NCBI GenBank assembly: GCA_964509295.1 | Contig: CAZDWS010000005.1 | Location: 124,001-188,000 of the forward strand | Direction of reading: 5' to 3' | DNA from: JBGSQR01 sp964509295 | GTDB taxonomy: Bacteria; Desulfobacterota; Desulfuromonadia; Geobacterales; Pseudopelobacteraceae | DNA length: 64,000 nucleotides | Part shown: positions 43,691 through 53,685 of the stretch, in pieces | Numbering within the stretch: position 1 is the first letter of the stretch | Layout of the letters: every line of letters begins with the position of its first letter | The notes under the pieces: model-generated | What the model was told of the DNA's origin: nothing | Database searches by the model: none | Seen by the model: the letters and a program-made list of their open reading frames with translations, nothing else | Made by a program: the position numbers and the translations under genes

Positions 43691-46012
43691 CTATTTCTTT
43701 TCCTTGCCGCCTTCTTTGAAATCACAACCTTCTTTTGGACACTTCACATATTCCCCTTCCCGCTTGCTGATTTTTTTCACCAGCAGAGGGAAATCACATT
43801 TGGGGCATCTGCGCTCAACCGGCAAATCCCAGAGGGCAAACTTGCACTGTGGATAGCGATTACAGGAATAGAACATTTTACCGTAACGGGATTTTTTCTC
43901 CGTCAGCTCGCCCTCTTTACATTCAGGACAGACAACACCCGTGCCTTTGGGCTTGATCAGCGGCTGGATATTCTTGCAGGCCGGATAACCGGAGCAGGCC
44001 AGATACTTGCCGTAGCGGCCATCCTTGATCAGCATCTGGGCACCGCATTTTTCACACTTTTCTTCGGATATTTCCGGTTCCGCAGACTCGGCTGCATTTT
44101 CACCGGAAATATTACGGGTGTACTTACACCCTTCCTTGAAACCGGAACATGCGATGAACTTGCCACGTTTACCGAGCTTCACAACCAGTGGCTGCGAACA
44201 TTCCGGACACTTCTCGTCAGTGGCCTCTGTGGTCAAATCCGACTTCTGGACTTCGCCTTCTTTCTGCTTAAGCAGGGTAATAAAAGGTTCCCAGAACTCT
44301 TTCAACACCGGTTTCCACTGTTTTTCGCCACGGGATACCTGATCCAGCTCTTCTTCCAGTCCGGCGGTAAAATTGTAATCCACATAGCGTGAGAAATGGG
44401 CTACCAGCAGATCACTGACAACCATGCCCACGTCCTCGGGAAAGAAACGCTTCTTGTCCAGACGGGTATATTTTCGTTCCACCAGGGTATTCATGATTGA
44501 AGCGTAGGTGGATGGGCGGCCAATACCATACTCTTCCAGAGTTTTAACCAGGGTCGCCTCGGTGTAGCGTGGCGGCGGCTGGGTAAAATGCTGTTCCGGC
44601 AGCAGTTCATGCAGCTTCAGAGACGCACCTTCCGTCATCTGCGGCAGCAGCCCCTCTTTTTCTTCATCCTGGTCATCCAATCCCTCGATATAAAGTTTCA
44701 TAAATCCGGGGAAACGAATGACCGTACCGGCTGCTCGCAGACCGCAGCGCTTTGCACCGGCAAAGGGACCACCTGCAACAGCGGTGGCCAGATCGGCACT
44801 AATATCAACCGAAGTCTGATCAAGTAACGCCTCAGCCATCTGACAGGCCACGGTACGCTTCCAGATCAGTTCATAAAGCTTATACAGATCAGGGGTCAGG
44901 TATTTTTTCAACTCCAGCGGCGTCTTGGATATGTAGGTCGGCCTGATCGCCTCGTGGGCCTCCTGGGCATTCTTGGTCTTGGTCTTGAACATGCGCGGCT
45001 TGACCAGCGCGTACTCTTTGCCATAGGCTGCGGAGATAACTTCATGGGCTTCTTTGAGTGCCTGCTCTGAAAGATTAACGCTGTCGGTACGCATATAAGT
45101 AATCAAACCGACTGTTCCGCCTTCACCAATATCGATACCCTCATACAGTTTCTGGGCCGTGGACATGGTTTTCTTGGCTGAGAAGCCCAGCTTGCGCGAA
45201 GCTTCCTGCTGCAGGGTCGAGGTTGTAAAGGGTGGTGACGGATTACGTTTTTTTTCCGTTTTAGTGATTTTGGCCACCTGATAACAGCCGGTCTGCAGAG
45301 CTGTTTTCAGGCTTTCAGCAACCTCTTCACCCGGAATATCAAACTTGCCCAGTCTTTTGCCCCCCACATCTACCAGACCGGCCTTGAATTCCTGTCCAGG
45401 AGCAACCCCGAGACGTGCTGCAATGGTCCAGTACTCCTGCTCGATAAAGGCCTGTATTTCCTTCTCTCTTTCACAGACCAGCCGCAGTGCTACTGACTGA
45501 ACACGACCGGCCGAGAGACCGTAGCGGATCTTTTTCCAGAGAAATGGGGAAAGATTAAAACCAACCAGGTAATCCAACACGGAACGGGCCTGTTGAGCGT
45601 CCACCAGTTCCAGCGCAATGCCTCGCGGGTTCTGGACAGCATTTACGATTGCATCTTTGGTTATTTCATGGAAGACAACCCGCTGAATTTCAATACCCGG
45701 CTTTTTCTTATCCAAACCTAGAGCAGCCAGCAGATGCCAGGAGATCGCCTCTCCTTCACGGTCGGGGTCAGTTGCCAGAAGCAGACGGTCGGCACCCTTG
45801 AGCGCCTTTTTTATGGCATCAATATGCTTTTTGCTCTCCGGCAGGACATGATATTTAGGCTCAAAACCGTTCTCAATATCTACCGAACCCTGTTTGCTCG
45901 GCAAGGCACGAACGTGGCCGAATGATGCCAGAACCTTGTAGTCAGGCCCCAGAAACTTCTCAATGGTTTTTGCCTTGGCAGGCGACTCAACTATTACCAG
46001 GTTTTGCGTCAT
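43691..46012 (-). CDS. topA: DNA topoisomerase I
   Basis: TopA relaxes negative supercoils by single-strand passage. The 773-residue protein has the N-terminal Toprim domain (VIVESPAKAKTIEKFL, ATDPDREGEAIS), the active-site Tyr306 in GLITYMRTDS, and RPSTYASIMNTL. It ends with a set of C-terminal zinc-ribbon repeats (CPECSQPL, CEKCGAQML, CPECKEGEL, CPKCDFPLL) that bind DNA. All catalytic features are present. It is downstream of dprA on the same strand with a 56-base gap and upstream of trmFO, which it abuts. Confidence 0.98.
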   Translation of the reverse strand: MTQNLVIVESPAKAKTIEKFLGPDYKVLASFGHVRALPSKQGSVDIENGFEPKYHVLPESKKHIDAIKKALKGADRLLLATDPDREGEAISWHLLAALGLDKKKPGIEIQRVVFHEITKDAIVNAVQNPRGIALELVDAQQARSVLDYLVGFNLSPFLWKKIRYGLSAGRVQSVALRLVCEREKEIQAFIEQEYWTIAARLGVAPGQEFKAGLVDVGGKRLGKFDIPGEEVAESLKTALQTGCYQVAKITKTEKKRNPSPPFTTSTLQQEASRKLGFSAKKTMSTAQKLYEGIDIGEGGTVGLITYMRTDSVNLSEQALKEAHEVISAAYGKEYALVKPRMFKTKTKNAQEAHEAIRPTYISKTPLELKKYLTPDLYKLYELIWKRTVACQMAEALLDQTSVDISADLATAVAGGPFAGAKRCGLRAAGTVIRFPGFMKLYIEGLDDQDEEKEGLLPQMTEGASLKLHELLPEQHFTQPPPRYTEATLVKTLEEYGIGRPSTYASIMNTLVERKYTRLDKKRFFPEDVGMVVSDLLVAHFSRYVDYNFTAGLEEELDQVSRGEKQWKPVLKEFWEPFITLLKQKEGEVQKSDLTTEATDEKCPECSQPLVVKLGKRGKFIACSGFKEGCKYTRNISGENAAESAEPEISEEKCEKCGAQMLIKDGRYGKYLACSGYPACKNIQPLIKPKGTGVVCPECKEGELTEKKSRYGKMFYSCNRYPQCKFALWDLPVERRCPKCDFPLLVKKISKREGEYVKCPKEGCDFKEGGKEKK

Positions 46013-46068
46013 AGTTTTTATTTATCCTTAAATAGCGGTTATAGTATTTTAAGTCTGTAATCCAGCGT

Positions 46069-47184
46069 CTACCCAGTCGCCACAGCATAGTGGGTTCCAG
46101 GCATAGGTGTAACGGCTCCCTTGAGCTCAAGGTGAAGTAACATAGAGGAAACCTCACCTGCTGTCAATTCAGTTTGGGTAATGATGTCATCTATGTGCCG
46201 GGGCGAACATATTAATAATTCATAAATGGCGGCCTCTTTCGGTGTCAGTGAAAAGCTGCGGGATGGCATAGGAGCTGCCACATCATTCGAACCGGTGCAG
46301 TATCCGGGCAGTTCTTCCAGGATATCCTCTACACAGTCGACTAACTTGGCACCCTGCTTGATCAGACGATTTGAGCCCTTGTTGGTTGCAAAAGAAATAT
46401 TGCCAGGCACGGCAAAAACATCCCGCCCATGTTCCAGCGCAAACTGTGCGGTAATCAGCGACCCGCTGTTCTCGGCGGCCTCCACAACCAGCACTCCACG
46501 GGAAAGTCCGCTGATTATACGGTTGCGTCGGGGAAAATTTTCAGCCAAGGGAGCGGTCCCCATAGGGAATTCGGAAACCAGGCAACCCTGAGCAGCAGCC
46601 TCATCAAACAGCTTGCGATTTTCCGGAGGATATACCAGATCTATACCACAACCTAAAACACCAGTAGTTCTTCCACCTCCATGCAAAGCGCCTTTATGAG
46701 CAGCCGTATCAACACCTCTGGCCATACCGGAGACCACATTTACCTTATACTTTGCCAGTGCTTCTGCCAGACGAGCAGTCGTCTGCAGCCCATAGCTGCT
46801 GGCGCGTCGGGACCCGACAATGGCGATGCACATTTCGCTGCAGGGAAGTTGGCCACGGACATAAAGAAATGGTGGAGGATCAGGTATTTCAAACAGGGAT
46901 TTTGGATATTCGGCGGACAGGAAGGTTACGAGACGGGCCCCGCTATTTTGAAGCCTTTGTGATTCTTTGCCGGCAAAATCCTGCCAGGCCCCACTCCTTA
47001 GCGTATCAACAACCAACGGCGTAACACCCCTGACTGTCAGCAGATCTGCCGATGAAGCGTTGAACACAGCATCCGGAGAATCGAAACGCTCCAGCAGTCG
47101 CCGAAAGGTAACATTTCCTATTCCGGCAACGGCTTTGAGACCGATCCAGTAATATTCTTCACTGAAGTTACTAAATAGAGGCAT
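46069..47184 (-). CDS. dprA: DNA-processing protein DprA (Smf)
   Basis: DprA loads RecA on incoming single-stranded DNA during transformation. The 371-residue protein has an N-terminal helix-hairpin-helix-like domain. The Rossmann core shows AIVGSRRASSYG, VVSGMARGVDTAAHKGAL, FPRRNRIISGLS and AVPGN, and a C-terminal winged-helix domain (about 305-371) follows. It lies upstream of topA, a classic neighbour. Together with type IV pilus motors in the window it is compatible with, but does not prove, natural competence. Confidence 0.96.
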   Translation of the reverse strand: MPLFSNFSEEYYWIGLKAVAGIGNVTFRRLLERFDSPDAVFNASSADLLTVRGVTPLVVDTLRSGAWQDFAGKESQRLQNSGARLVTFLSAEYPKSLFEIPDPPPFLYVRGQLPCSEMCIAIVGSRRASSYGLQTTARLAEALAKYKVNVVSGMARGVDTAAHKGALHGGGRTTGVLGCGIDLVYPPENRKLFDEAAAQGCLVSEFPMGTAPLAENFPRRNRIISGLSRGVLVVEAAENSGSLITAQFALEHGRDVFAVPGNISFATNKGSNRLIKQGAKLVDCVEDILEELPGYCTGSNDVAAPMPSRSFSLTPKEAAIYELLICSPRHIDDIITQTELTAGEVSSMLLHLELKGAVTPMPGTHYAVATG

Positions 47185-47215
47185 AGATCTTCATTTTAGT
47201 TTGAGCCTGTCTGGA

Positions 47216-47245
47216 TAAAAAAAGACCGGCCCAATGGGCCGGTCT
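47216..47245 (-). terminator. Intrinsic terminator of the LysM gene
   Basis: On the minus strand AGACCGGCCCA and TGGGCCGGTCT form a GC-rich perfect stem followed by seven T. It lies about 22 bases beyond the LysM-protein stop and ends the cpoB-LysM operon before dprA. Confidence 0.92.
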
Positions 47246-47267
47246 AAGTATTTCAAGCTTGATTAAA

Positions 47268-48299
47268 CTACTTTGTATGACTGAAAAGTTTATCACCTTT
47301 GTATATGGCGTCAATACTCTTTACCACCAGCGCTGTAGCCGTTTTCTTGCCGGTCTCCAGAATAACAACGGCACCGATCAGCTCTTGCGGCAAACGCCCG
47401 ACCCGCCCCTGGGAATATTCCTTATCCAGGACGACCTCACGGGCAATATAAAGCAGGTTGCCTGGCATTGCGCCATGGCTGCTGCCAAGGTCAATATAGA
47501 CAATATCGCCTGCTGCTATGATCACTGTACCGCTATTGCTCTCTACGATAAACCCTTTTAACTCCCGGGAGACTTTTTTCAATGTAACGGAACGACGGCT
47601 ATCCTTTTTAAGCGGGAACAGGTAGGAACCGGCTGTAATTTCCTTGAAATTCTGGGTAATAATTGCCCGGGATGTTTTGGTTTCCAGGTCAGTCAACTGC
47701 AATCTGCCAAGCGGGATCATCTTTTTGCCCAATATTTCATTGGTCACAGGATGGCTGACTGAACCTTCATCCCTGAAGATGTTGAACTTTTCACCCCCCT
47801 TGACACCATGGGCTGTACCGATATCCGTATAAACAATATCATCAAATCCGGAAACTATACGATCATGCTGAGCCCCAACCACATAGCCGAAAGGCTTCAG
47901 ATCCTGCTCCATCAGGAAACCTTCACTACCCCTGATTCTAAACTTCTGTTCTTCAACCACCTGCTGCATGATTTCAGCGGCCTTGACAGTTGCAGCCGGC
48001 TGCTTCTCGCCCGCTGCCATCATCGGAACCTGTTCTTTTGGAACAAACTCAAGGCGGTCCGGAAAAACTCTGACCATCTGACCTGGATAGATAAAATGCG
48101 GATTTGTTACTTGCTCGTTGGAGGCCCAAAGATTCGGCCAGTAGTAAGGATCCTTGATAAACCGCTCGGAAAGCCCCCAGAGAGTGTCTCCGCGCTTGAC
48201 CACATAAATGGTTGGCTCATCCTGATCAGCGGCCATTAGCAGATTTGGAAGAACAAATGTCAGCGCCAGTAATAATGTTACGATCAGTTTCTTTGTCAT
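47268..48299 (-). CDS. Periplasmic LysM-domain protein
   Basis: A 343-residue product with a signal peptide (residues 1-23) and one LysM domain close behind it (about 30-75; IYVVKRGDTLWGLSERF, then HFIYPGQMVRVFP), which binds peptidoglycan. About 260 residues of beta-rich sequence with no catalytic motif I can recognise follow. ATG 48297-48299 has GAGGTG seven bases upstream. It is 46 bases downstream of the cpoB/ybgF-like gene and probably cotranscribed. Role: envelope-associated, perhaps tethering or scaffold. Confidence 0.88.
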   Translation of the reverse strand: MTKKLIVTLLLALTFVLPNLLMAADQDEPTIYVVKRGDTLWGLSERFIKDPYYWPNLWASNEQVTNPHFIYPGQMVRVFPDRLEFVPKEQVPMMAAGEKQPAATVKAAEIMQQVVEEQKFRIRGSEGFLMEQDLKPFGYVVGAQHDRIVSGFDDIVYTDIGTAHGVKGGEKFNIFRDEGSVSHPVTNEILGKKMIPLGRLQLTDLETKTSRAIITQNFKEITAGSYLFPLKKDSRRSVTLKKVSRELKGFIVESNSGTVIIAAGDIVYIDLGSSHGAMPGNLLYIAREVVLDKEYSQGRVGRLPQELIGAVVILETGKKTATALVVKSIDAIYKGDKLFSHTK

Positions 48300-48345
48300 G
48301 GATTGCACCTCAGTGATTTCTGATGTGAAGTCAAACACCTTGTTG

Positions 48346-49080
48346 TCAGTTTGCCGTCAGCCTCTCCCGGGCTTTAATAGCCGCAGGGCTGCCGGGATAC
48401 AATTTAATCAGGTTTTCAAACACAGATTGAGCTTTATCTTTTTCTTTCATGGCTGCGAGCGTGTAGCCAAGCTTAAGCATTGCATCAGGCATTTTGGAAC
48501 TTTTGGGATAATTATCCACCGTTCTTTGAAAACTGGCCCGCGCTTTGACTAAATCGGACTGGCTATAATAACATTCACCAATCCAATAAGAGGCATTTGC
48601 AGCAAATTCACTTTTGGGATTACGTTTAAGAAAAGCCTCAAACCCATTTATGGCTGCCGGGAAATTATTGGCACTGTAAAAGCCGAAGGCCTTGAGATAA
48701 TCTGCTGGCGGTCCGCTCTCTTTACCCTTTGGAGTCGGATCCTGATTTACAACTTCAATTTTTTGAACCGCCTGAACAGCGGGTGGAACAGCAGAGGCAG
48801 TAATCAGTGCTTTCAGCTCGTCCTGTGACACCCGTAATTCCTGAATTTCAGACTGAAGCTGCTTTAGCTGAACTACAGAGCTTTTAGATTGGTCATCCAT
48901 AGCCTGAACCTGGCCGGAAAGCTCATTCATACGCAGCATATTGACTTTTTCAACCTGGTTCAATCTCTCAATCTTTGCATCTGCTTCTGATTGACGTTTA
49001 ACCATCAAATCATTGGAAGCACAACTGACTAGAGCCAGACAGCATATAAGACAGGATATTCGACTGATGCCGGACACCAT
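48346..49080 (-). CDS. cpoB: Tol-Pal system-associated lipoprotein YbgF/CpoB-like
   Basis: A 244-residue predicted lipoprotein. The signal ends in LVSC-A with Cys20 as lipidation site. A coiled coil of about 80 residues follows, then a Pro-rich linker and three TPR-like units (about 135-244; YLKAFGFYSANNFPAAINGFEAFL, YWIGECYYSQSDLVKARASF, LKLGYTLAAMKEKDKAQSVF). This matches YbgF/CpoB, which coordinates peptidoglycan synthesis with outer-membrane constriction. Enterobacterial CpoB is soluble, but lipoprotein forms are frequent in deltaproteobacterial relatives. tolQRAB-pal are not adjacent in this window. ATG 49078-49080 follows GGAGG. Confidence 0.85.
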   Translation of the reverse strand: MVSGISRISCLICCLALVSCASNDLMVKRQSEADAKIERLNQVEKVNMLRMNELSGQVQAMDDQSKSSVVQLKQLQSEIQELRVSQDELKALITASAVPPAVQAVQKIEVVNQDPTPKGKESGPPADYLKAFGFYSANNFPAAINGFEAFLKRNPKSEFAANASYWIGECYYSQSDLVKARASFQRTVDNYPKSSKMPDAMLKLGYTLAAMKEKDKAQSVFENLIKLYPGSPAAIKARERLTAN

Positions 49081-49228
49081 AACGCCTCCATTTATCAAAT
49101 ATTTTTTACAATTAAAGCGTTATATGCCAGTTTGTCAAGCGAAAGTCGCCTTTTCAGTTTAAATAGGGTAGCGAATATGTTAATATTTTTCGCCATATCC
49201 CCTTCTACAACTATCATCGGAACAATTC

Positions 49229-50452
49229 ATGAAAAAACCTGAACTGCTGGCGCCAGCCGGAAATATGGAAAAACTCAAAATAGCCATTCATTACGGTGCT
49301 GATGCCATTTACATGGGTGGCAGAGCCTTTGGTTTACGTAATCTTGCAGACAATTTTTCCATTCCGGAAATGGCAGATGCCCTTGACTACTGCCATGCTC
49401 ACGGGGTCAAAGCCTACCTGACCGTAAACAGCTACCCACATAACGCAGCACTTCCGCAACTGGAAAAATACCTGACAGATGTGGCGGAACTACCGTTTGA
49501 TGCATATATTGTGGCCGATCCCGGTGTGATTGATCTGGCCAGGGAGATATCTCCACAACGAGAGTTGCACCTTTCCACACAGGCCAATACCATCAACTGG
49601 CGAAGCGCCGGTTTCTGGCACAAACAGGGTATTCAAAGGGTCAACCTGGCCCGCGAAACAACTCTGGAAGCTATTACGGAAACCGTCCGCAGAACCGCTA
49701 TGGATGTGGAGGTCTTTGTCCATGGCGCCCTCTGCATTTCGTACTCGGGCCGCTGTCTGTTATCCAGCGCCATGTCCGGTCGTGATGCCAACCAGGGGGA
49801 ATGTTCCCATCCATGCCGCTGGAATTATCATCTGGTCGAGGAGAAACGGCCCGGCGAATATTTCCCGGTCCATGAAGACGAAAACGGTACTTTTATCTTT
49901 AACTCCCGCGACCTCTGCCTGCTGGAACACCTGCCGAAAATCATCTCCAGCGGCGCGGCCTCACTGAAAATTGAAGGCCGCATGAAGGGGATCAACTATG
50001 TGGCCTCAGTGCTGCGCGTTTACCGACAGGCACTGGATGAATATATGGCTGACCCCGCAGGATACAGCTTCCGCCCGGAATGGATGGAAGAACTGTCAAA
50101 GCTTAGTCATCGCGGCTACACCACCGGTTTTCTGTTCGGTGAGCCACGCAATGTAGGCCAGGAATACCACTCCGCCTATATCCGCAGCCACGAATTCGTC
50201 GGCATGGTGGAAGCCATCAATACTGACGGCACAGTGACAATTGAAGTGCGCAACCGCATCAGGGTTGGCGATGAAATTGAATTTATCGGACCGGGCATGA
50301 AATCCAATATCGTCCGCGTTGATCAATTGCAGTTGCTGGAAACAGCCACAAAGATCGTGTCTGCAGAATCAGTCAACCCGAATCAACGCATAATCATGTC
50401 TTTACCTTTTACAACAGCACCATTTGACCTGATCAGACGCGAGAAAAACTGA
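49229..50452 (+). CDS. trhP: U32-family tRNA hydroxylation protein TrhP (YegQ)
   Basis: TrhP (formerly YegQ), a peptidase U32-family protein, is required for prephenate-dependent 5-hydroxyuridine formation at wobble position 34 of tRNA. The 407-residue protein begins PELLAPAGNMEKLKIAIHYGADAIYMGG and holds the U32 signature region VFVHGALCISYSGRCLLS. Cys residues around GECSHPCRW and in RDLCLLEHLP are likely metal or Fe-S ligands. A C-terminal beta-barrel domain (about 325-407) is present, as in YegQ. RlhA/YhbU-type paralogues are alternatives; size and signature favour TrhP. Upstream of dnaB on the same strand. Confidence 0.9.
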   Translation: MKKPELLAPAGNMEKLKIAIHYGADAIYMGGRAFGLRNLADNFSIPEMADALDYCHAHGVKAYLTVNSYPHNAALPQLEKYLTDVAELPFDAYIVADPGVIDLAREISPQRELHLSTQANTINWRSAGFWHKQGIQRVNLARETTLEAITETVRRTAMDVEVFVHGALCISYSGRCLLSSAMSGRDANQGECSHPCRWNYHLVEEKRPGEYFPVHEDENGTFIFNSRDLCLLEHLPKIISSGAASLKIEGRMKGINYVASVLRVYRQALDEYMADPAGYSFRPEWMEELSKLSHRGYTTGFLFGEPRNVGQEYHSAYIRSHEFVGMVEAINTDGTVTIEVRNRIRVGDEIEFIGPGMKSNIVRVDQLQLLETATKIVSAESVNPNQRIIMSLPFTTAPFDLIRREKN

Positions 50453-50529
50453 ATGCTAAATAATCATGTTCAGAACATTTCCAAGAGGTTAAGTCAGTTA
50501 CTGCATTACACAGGAGATAGTCCCACTTT

Positions 50530-51906
50530 ATGAGTAATTCCGACCTGCGTAAACTGCCACCCCAGAGTCTGGAAGCTGAAATGTCGATTCTGGGCGGCAT
50601 CCTGATTGACAATGACGCCATCAACCGGGTTCTGGAAATCCTGACCGCCGAGGATTTCTACCGAGAAAGCCACCGTAAGATTTTTACGGCCATGATGAAA
50701 CTATCGGAACTGCGTGAACCGACCGACCTGATCACCATGACTGACATGCTCAGAAAACAGGGAGAGCTGGATGAAGTCGGCGGCGCGTCCTACCTGATGA
50801 CTCTGGTTGATTACGTTCCAACGGCAGCCAACGTCACCTATTATTGCAAGATCGTTAAAGAAAAAGCTCTCAATCGAAAACTGATCACTGTTGCCACCGA
50901 TATCGTCACCATGGGCTACGACGAACAGTCCAATGTGGATGAATTGCTGGATATGGCCCAGAAGAATATTTATGAAATTTCCGAGAACAAACTGCGCCCC
51001 CAGTATGTGCAGGTCAAGGATGTCATCAAGGAAACGTTTAAAATTCTCCAGTCACTGCATGCCAAGAAGGAACTGATTACCGGTACACCGACCGGCTATG
51101 TGGACCTGGACCATATGACCGCCGGTTTCCAGCCGGGAGACCTGATTATTGTTGCCGCCCGTCCTTCCATGGGTAAAACCACGCTGGCGCTTAATATTGC
51201 CGAATACGCCAGTGCTGATCCACGCAACAAAAACAAGGTTCCGTCCGTAGTCTTCTCTCTGGAGATGGGCAAGGAACAGCTGGTCATGCGCCTGTTCGCA
51301 TCCATTGCCAAGATCGATTTCGGCAAGATGCGTACCGGGCATTTCCAGGATTCCGACTGGCCGCGCCTGACCAGGGCCGCCGGGATTCTTCACGATGCCA
51401 AGATATTCATCGACGACACCCCGGCCATCACCGTCCTGGAATTGCGTTCCAAGGCCAGGCGCCTGAAAAGCGAACATGATATCGGGCTGATCATTGTGGA
51501 CTACCTGCAGTTGATGCGTGGTGGTGCCAATTCCGAGTCCCGCCAGCAGGAGATTTCGGACATTTCACGTTCGCTCAAGGCATTGGCAAAAGAGCTGAAT
51601 GTCCCTGTAGTCGCCCTTTCCCAGCTGAACCGCGAACTGGAAAAACGTGCCGATAAACGCCCCATGATGAGTGACCTCCGCGAGTCCGGTGCAATTGAGC
51701 AGGATGCGGATATTATTATGTTCGTTTATCGTGAGTCGGTTTACTGTGATCAGTGTCGCAAACGCGATGGCAGCTGCACCCAGAACCATGACCGAAATGC
51801 AGAGGTAATTATCGGCAAACAGCGAAACGGTGCACTGGGTACGGTCAACCTGGCTTTCTTCGGTGAGCATACCCGTTTTGAAAACCTCAGCGACCGCGAA
51901 GGTTGA
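50530..51906 (+). CDS. dnaB: Replicative DNA helicase DnaB
   Basis: DnaB is the hexameric 5'-3' helicase of the replication fork. At 458 residues it has the N-terminal domain (PPQSLEAEMSILGGIL), linker and RecA-like C-terminal domain with Walker A (RPSMGKTTLALN near residue 215), Walker B (LIIVDYLQLM), and DLRESGAIEQDADII. No intein or insertion is present. A short Cys-containing insertion-like segment (YCDQCRKRDG) is noted near residue 415. The gap to the pilB-like gene is 53 bases, so cotranscription is possible. Confidence 0.98.
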   Translation: MSNSDLRKLPPQSLEAEMSILGGILIDNDAINRVLEILTAEDFYRESHRKIFTAMMKLSELREPTDLITMTDMLRKQGELDEVGGASYLMTLVDYVPTAANVTYYCKIVKEKALNRKLITVATDIVTMGYDEQSNVDELLDMAQKNIYEISENKLRPQYVQVKDVIKETFKILQSLHAKKELITGTPTGYVDLDHMTAGFQPGDLIIVAARPSMGKTTLALNIAEYASADPRNKNKVPSVVFSLEMGKEQLVMRLFASIAKIDFGKMRTGHFQDSDWPRLTRAAGILHDAKIFIDDTPAITVLELRSKARRLKSEHDIGLIIVDYLQLMRGGANSESRQQEISDISRSLKALAKELNVPVVALSQLNRELEKRADKRPMMSDLRESGAIEQDADIIMFVYRESVYCDQCRKRDGSCTQNHDRNAEVIIGKQRNGALGTVNLAFFGEHTRFENLSDREG

Positions 51907-51959
51907 TCTAATCAATCCTTTTCAGGATTTTCCCTCAAAGCGCTATTCGGAGGAGAACC

Positions 51960-53612
51960 ATGTCAGAGCATGCCAATAAAGGTACCATAGGCAGTATTCT
52001 TTCCGCCTCACAGATTATAACCGAAACAGATATTGGCAATGCGGTCGAGGAGCAGAAAAAGACCGGCTGCCGCTTTGGAGAGGCTCTGATCAATCTGGGA
52101 ATTGTCACCCTGGAAGATATAGACTGGGCACTATCCAATCAGCTGGACATTCCCTACATACGGCTCAAGCAGGATTTAATTGACCCGGAGGCCATAAAAC
52201 TCATCCCCTCACCGCTGGTTCGCAAGCACTGTTTTATCCCGCTCATCCAGGCTGGCAGCGAGCTGAATATCGCCATCGCCGACCCGCTGAATCGCACTGC
52301 TATTGACGAAATTGAGCATCTAACCGGCCTGACAGTAAATATCTCTGTAGCCTTGATCAGTGAAATAAAGTCCATGGTCAACATATTCTACGGGGACGAT
52401 GAACTGGACTGCATGGGATTTACTTCGACAGCTTTTTCCGAAAAAGCAATGGAAGAGATTAACACCGATATTACAGGCCGGACTTTGCTCAGCTACCTGC
52501 TGATTTTCATCATACAAAATCGACTTTCTTCACTTTCCGTCTACCCCCAGGGTTCTGTTATAATCGCCAGCGGCAAACGCAGTGGAACGACAAAGAATAT
52601 CGGCAGCCTTTCTCCCAGACACTATCCCATGTTCTCAAAACTTCTTCGGCAGGCCTGCAACACGGACCACCTGGACTTGCTGGCAACAGGCGGCATGCTT
52701 GCCTTCACTTACCGGAATATGCCGGTTACTTTTCAGGCGGCCTTTCTACCCGGCCCGGACGGGGATTATATAACCCTTAAACTGCATATCAGCTCACACA
52801 TGCCATCCCGGCTGGCCGAACTGAATCTGCCTTCTGACCAGAGTTCCGTTTTTTTACGTCTGTCCGCTGCCAAAAAGGGCATCACCTTTTTCGCGTCCCG
52901 TAATCTCCATGAACGTTGTCGTTTCATGGATCTAATGCTCGAGGAAGCCAACACCAGCGGCAAACAGGTCATTATACTTGGTGAGGGACCAGGACGTATG
53001 ATCAAACACTTTCCCCGGATCATCCTGCCCCGTTCCGAGCCAGAGAGGGCCAGCACTATAATGGAAGCGCTTGAACACGACCCGGACATACTGGTAGTTG
53101 AGGACGCCACAGAAGCCATGCCATTTACCGCCGCCTGTCGCGCAGCCATGCGCGGTAAACTGGTGCTGGCCGGCCTGGAAATTCGCGGAACGTCCAATGT
53201 GCTGCAGCATCTGTTGAGCTATCAGCAAAAGAATTACTTCCTGCCCATCTTTGTTAATGGCTTGATTTCATTTAAAGGGATTCAAATCCTTTGCCCGGAT
53301 TGCCGGGCTGATTACCGCCCACCGCTTGAGGAAATCACCGCCATGGGTATAAATGAATCATTAAATCAATTCTACCGCACCAAAGGTTGTGATACCTGTG
53401 GGCATAGCGGCTTTGCGGAACGTCGCTTTCTGATGGATGCAATTGAATTTGATCCGGATTTTCTAGATATTTTTGAGCAATCCACTGACATCAAACAATT
53501 AACAGACCACCTGAAGTCTACCGGTTATCATGGAATAAAACAGCAGGGACTGGCTCTGCTAATGAACGGCAAGGTATCACCAGAGGAATATATAGCATCG
53601 GTGGTACTTTAA
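51960..53612 (+). CDS. Degenerate PilB/GspE-like pseudo-ATPase with MshEN domain
   Basis: A 550-residue protein that aligns by eye along the PilB/GspE layout but lacks the ATPase core. Residues ~8-75 form an MshEN-type domain with two repeats (GSILSASQIITETDIGNAVEEQ and RFGEALINLGIVTLEDIDWA), a module that binds c-di-GMP in MshE and some PilB proteins. A T2SSE-type N-terminal half follows to ~145. The expected Walker A (GPTGSGKT) is replaced by KGITFFASRNLHER near 306-320, with no GK(S/T). The Walker B zone keeps only HDPDILVVEDATE near 373. The zinc-type Cys pairs Cys445/448 and Cys477/480 are retained. It is 73 bases upstream of pilT. A regulator or scaffold of pili is inferred. Confidence 0.85.
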   Translation: MSEHANKGTIGSILSASQIITETDIGNAVEEQKKTGCRFGEALINLGIVTLEDIDWALSNQLDIPYIRLKQDLIDPEAIKLIPSPLVRKHCFIPLIQAGSELNIAIADPLNRTAIDEIEHLTGLTVNISVALISEIKSMVNIFYGDDELDCMGFTSTAFSEKAMEEINTDITGRTLLSYLLIFIIQNRLSSLSVYPQGSVIIASGKRSGTTKNIGSLSPRHYPMFSKLLRQACNTDHLDLLATGGMLAFTYRNMPVTFQAAFLPGPDGDYITLKLHISSHMPSRLAELNLPSDQSSVFLRLSAAKKGITFFASRNLHERCRFMDLMLEEANTSGKQVIILGEGPGRMIKHFPRIILPRSEPERASTIMEALEHDPDILVVEDATEAMPFTAACRAAMRGKLVLAGLEIRGTSNVLQHLLSYQQKNYFLPIFVNGLISFKGIQILCPDCRADYRPPLEEITAMGINESLNQFYRTKGCDTCGHSGFAERRFLMDAIEFDPDFLDIFEQSTDIKQLTDHLKSTGYHGIKQQGLALLMNGKVSPEEYIASVVL

Positions 53613-53685
53613 TTTTCCCCTGTTAAAACCAGATGGAAGAAGCTGAAGTAAATAACCAAGCGGAATTATTTAGCGGAGTAAACAT

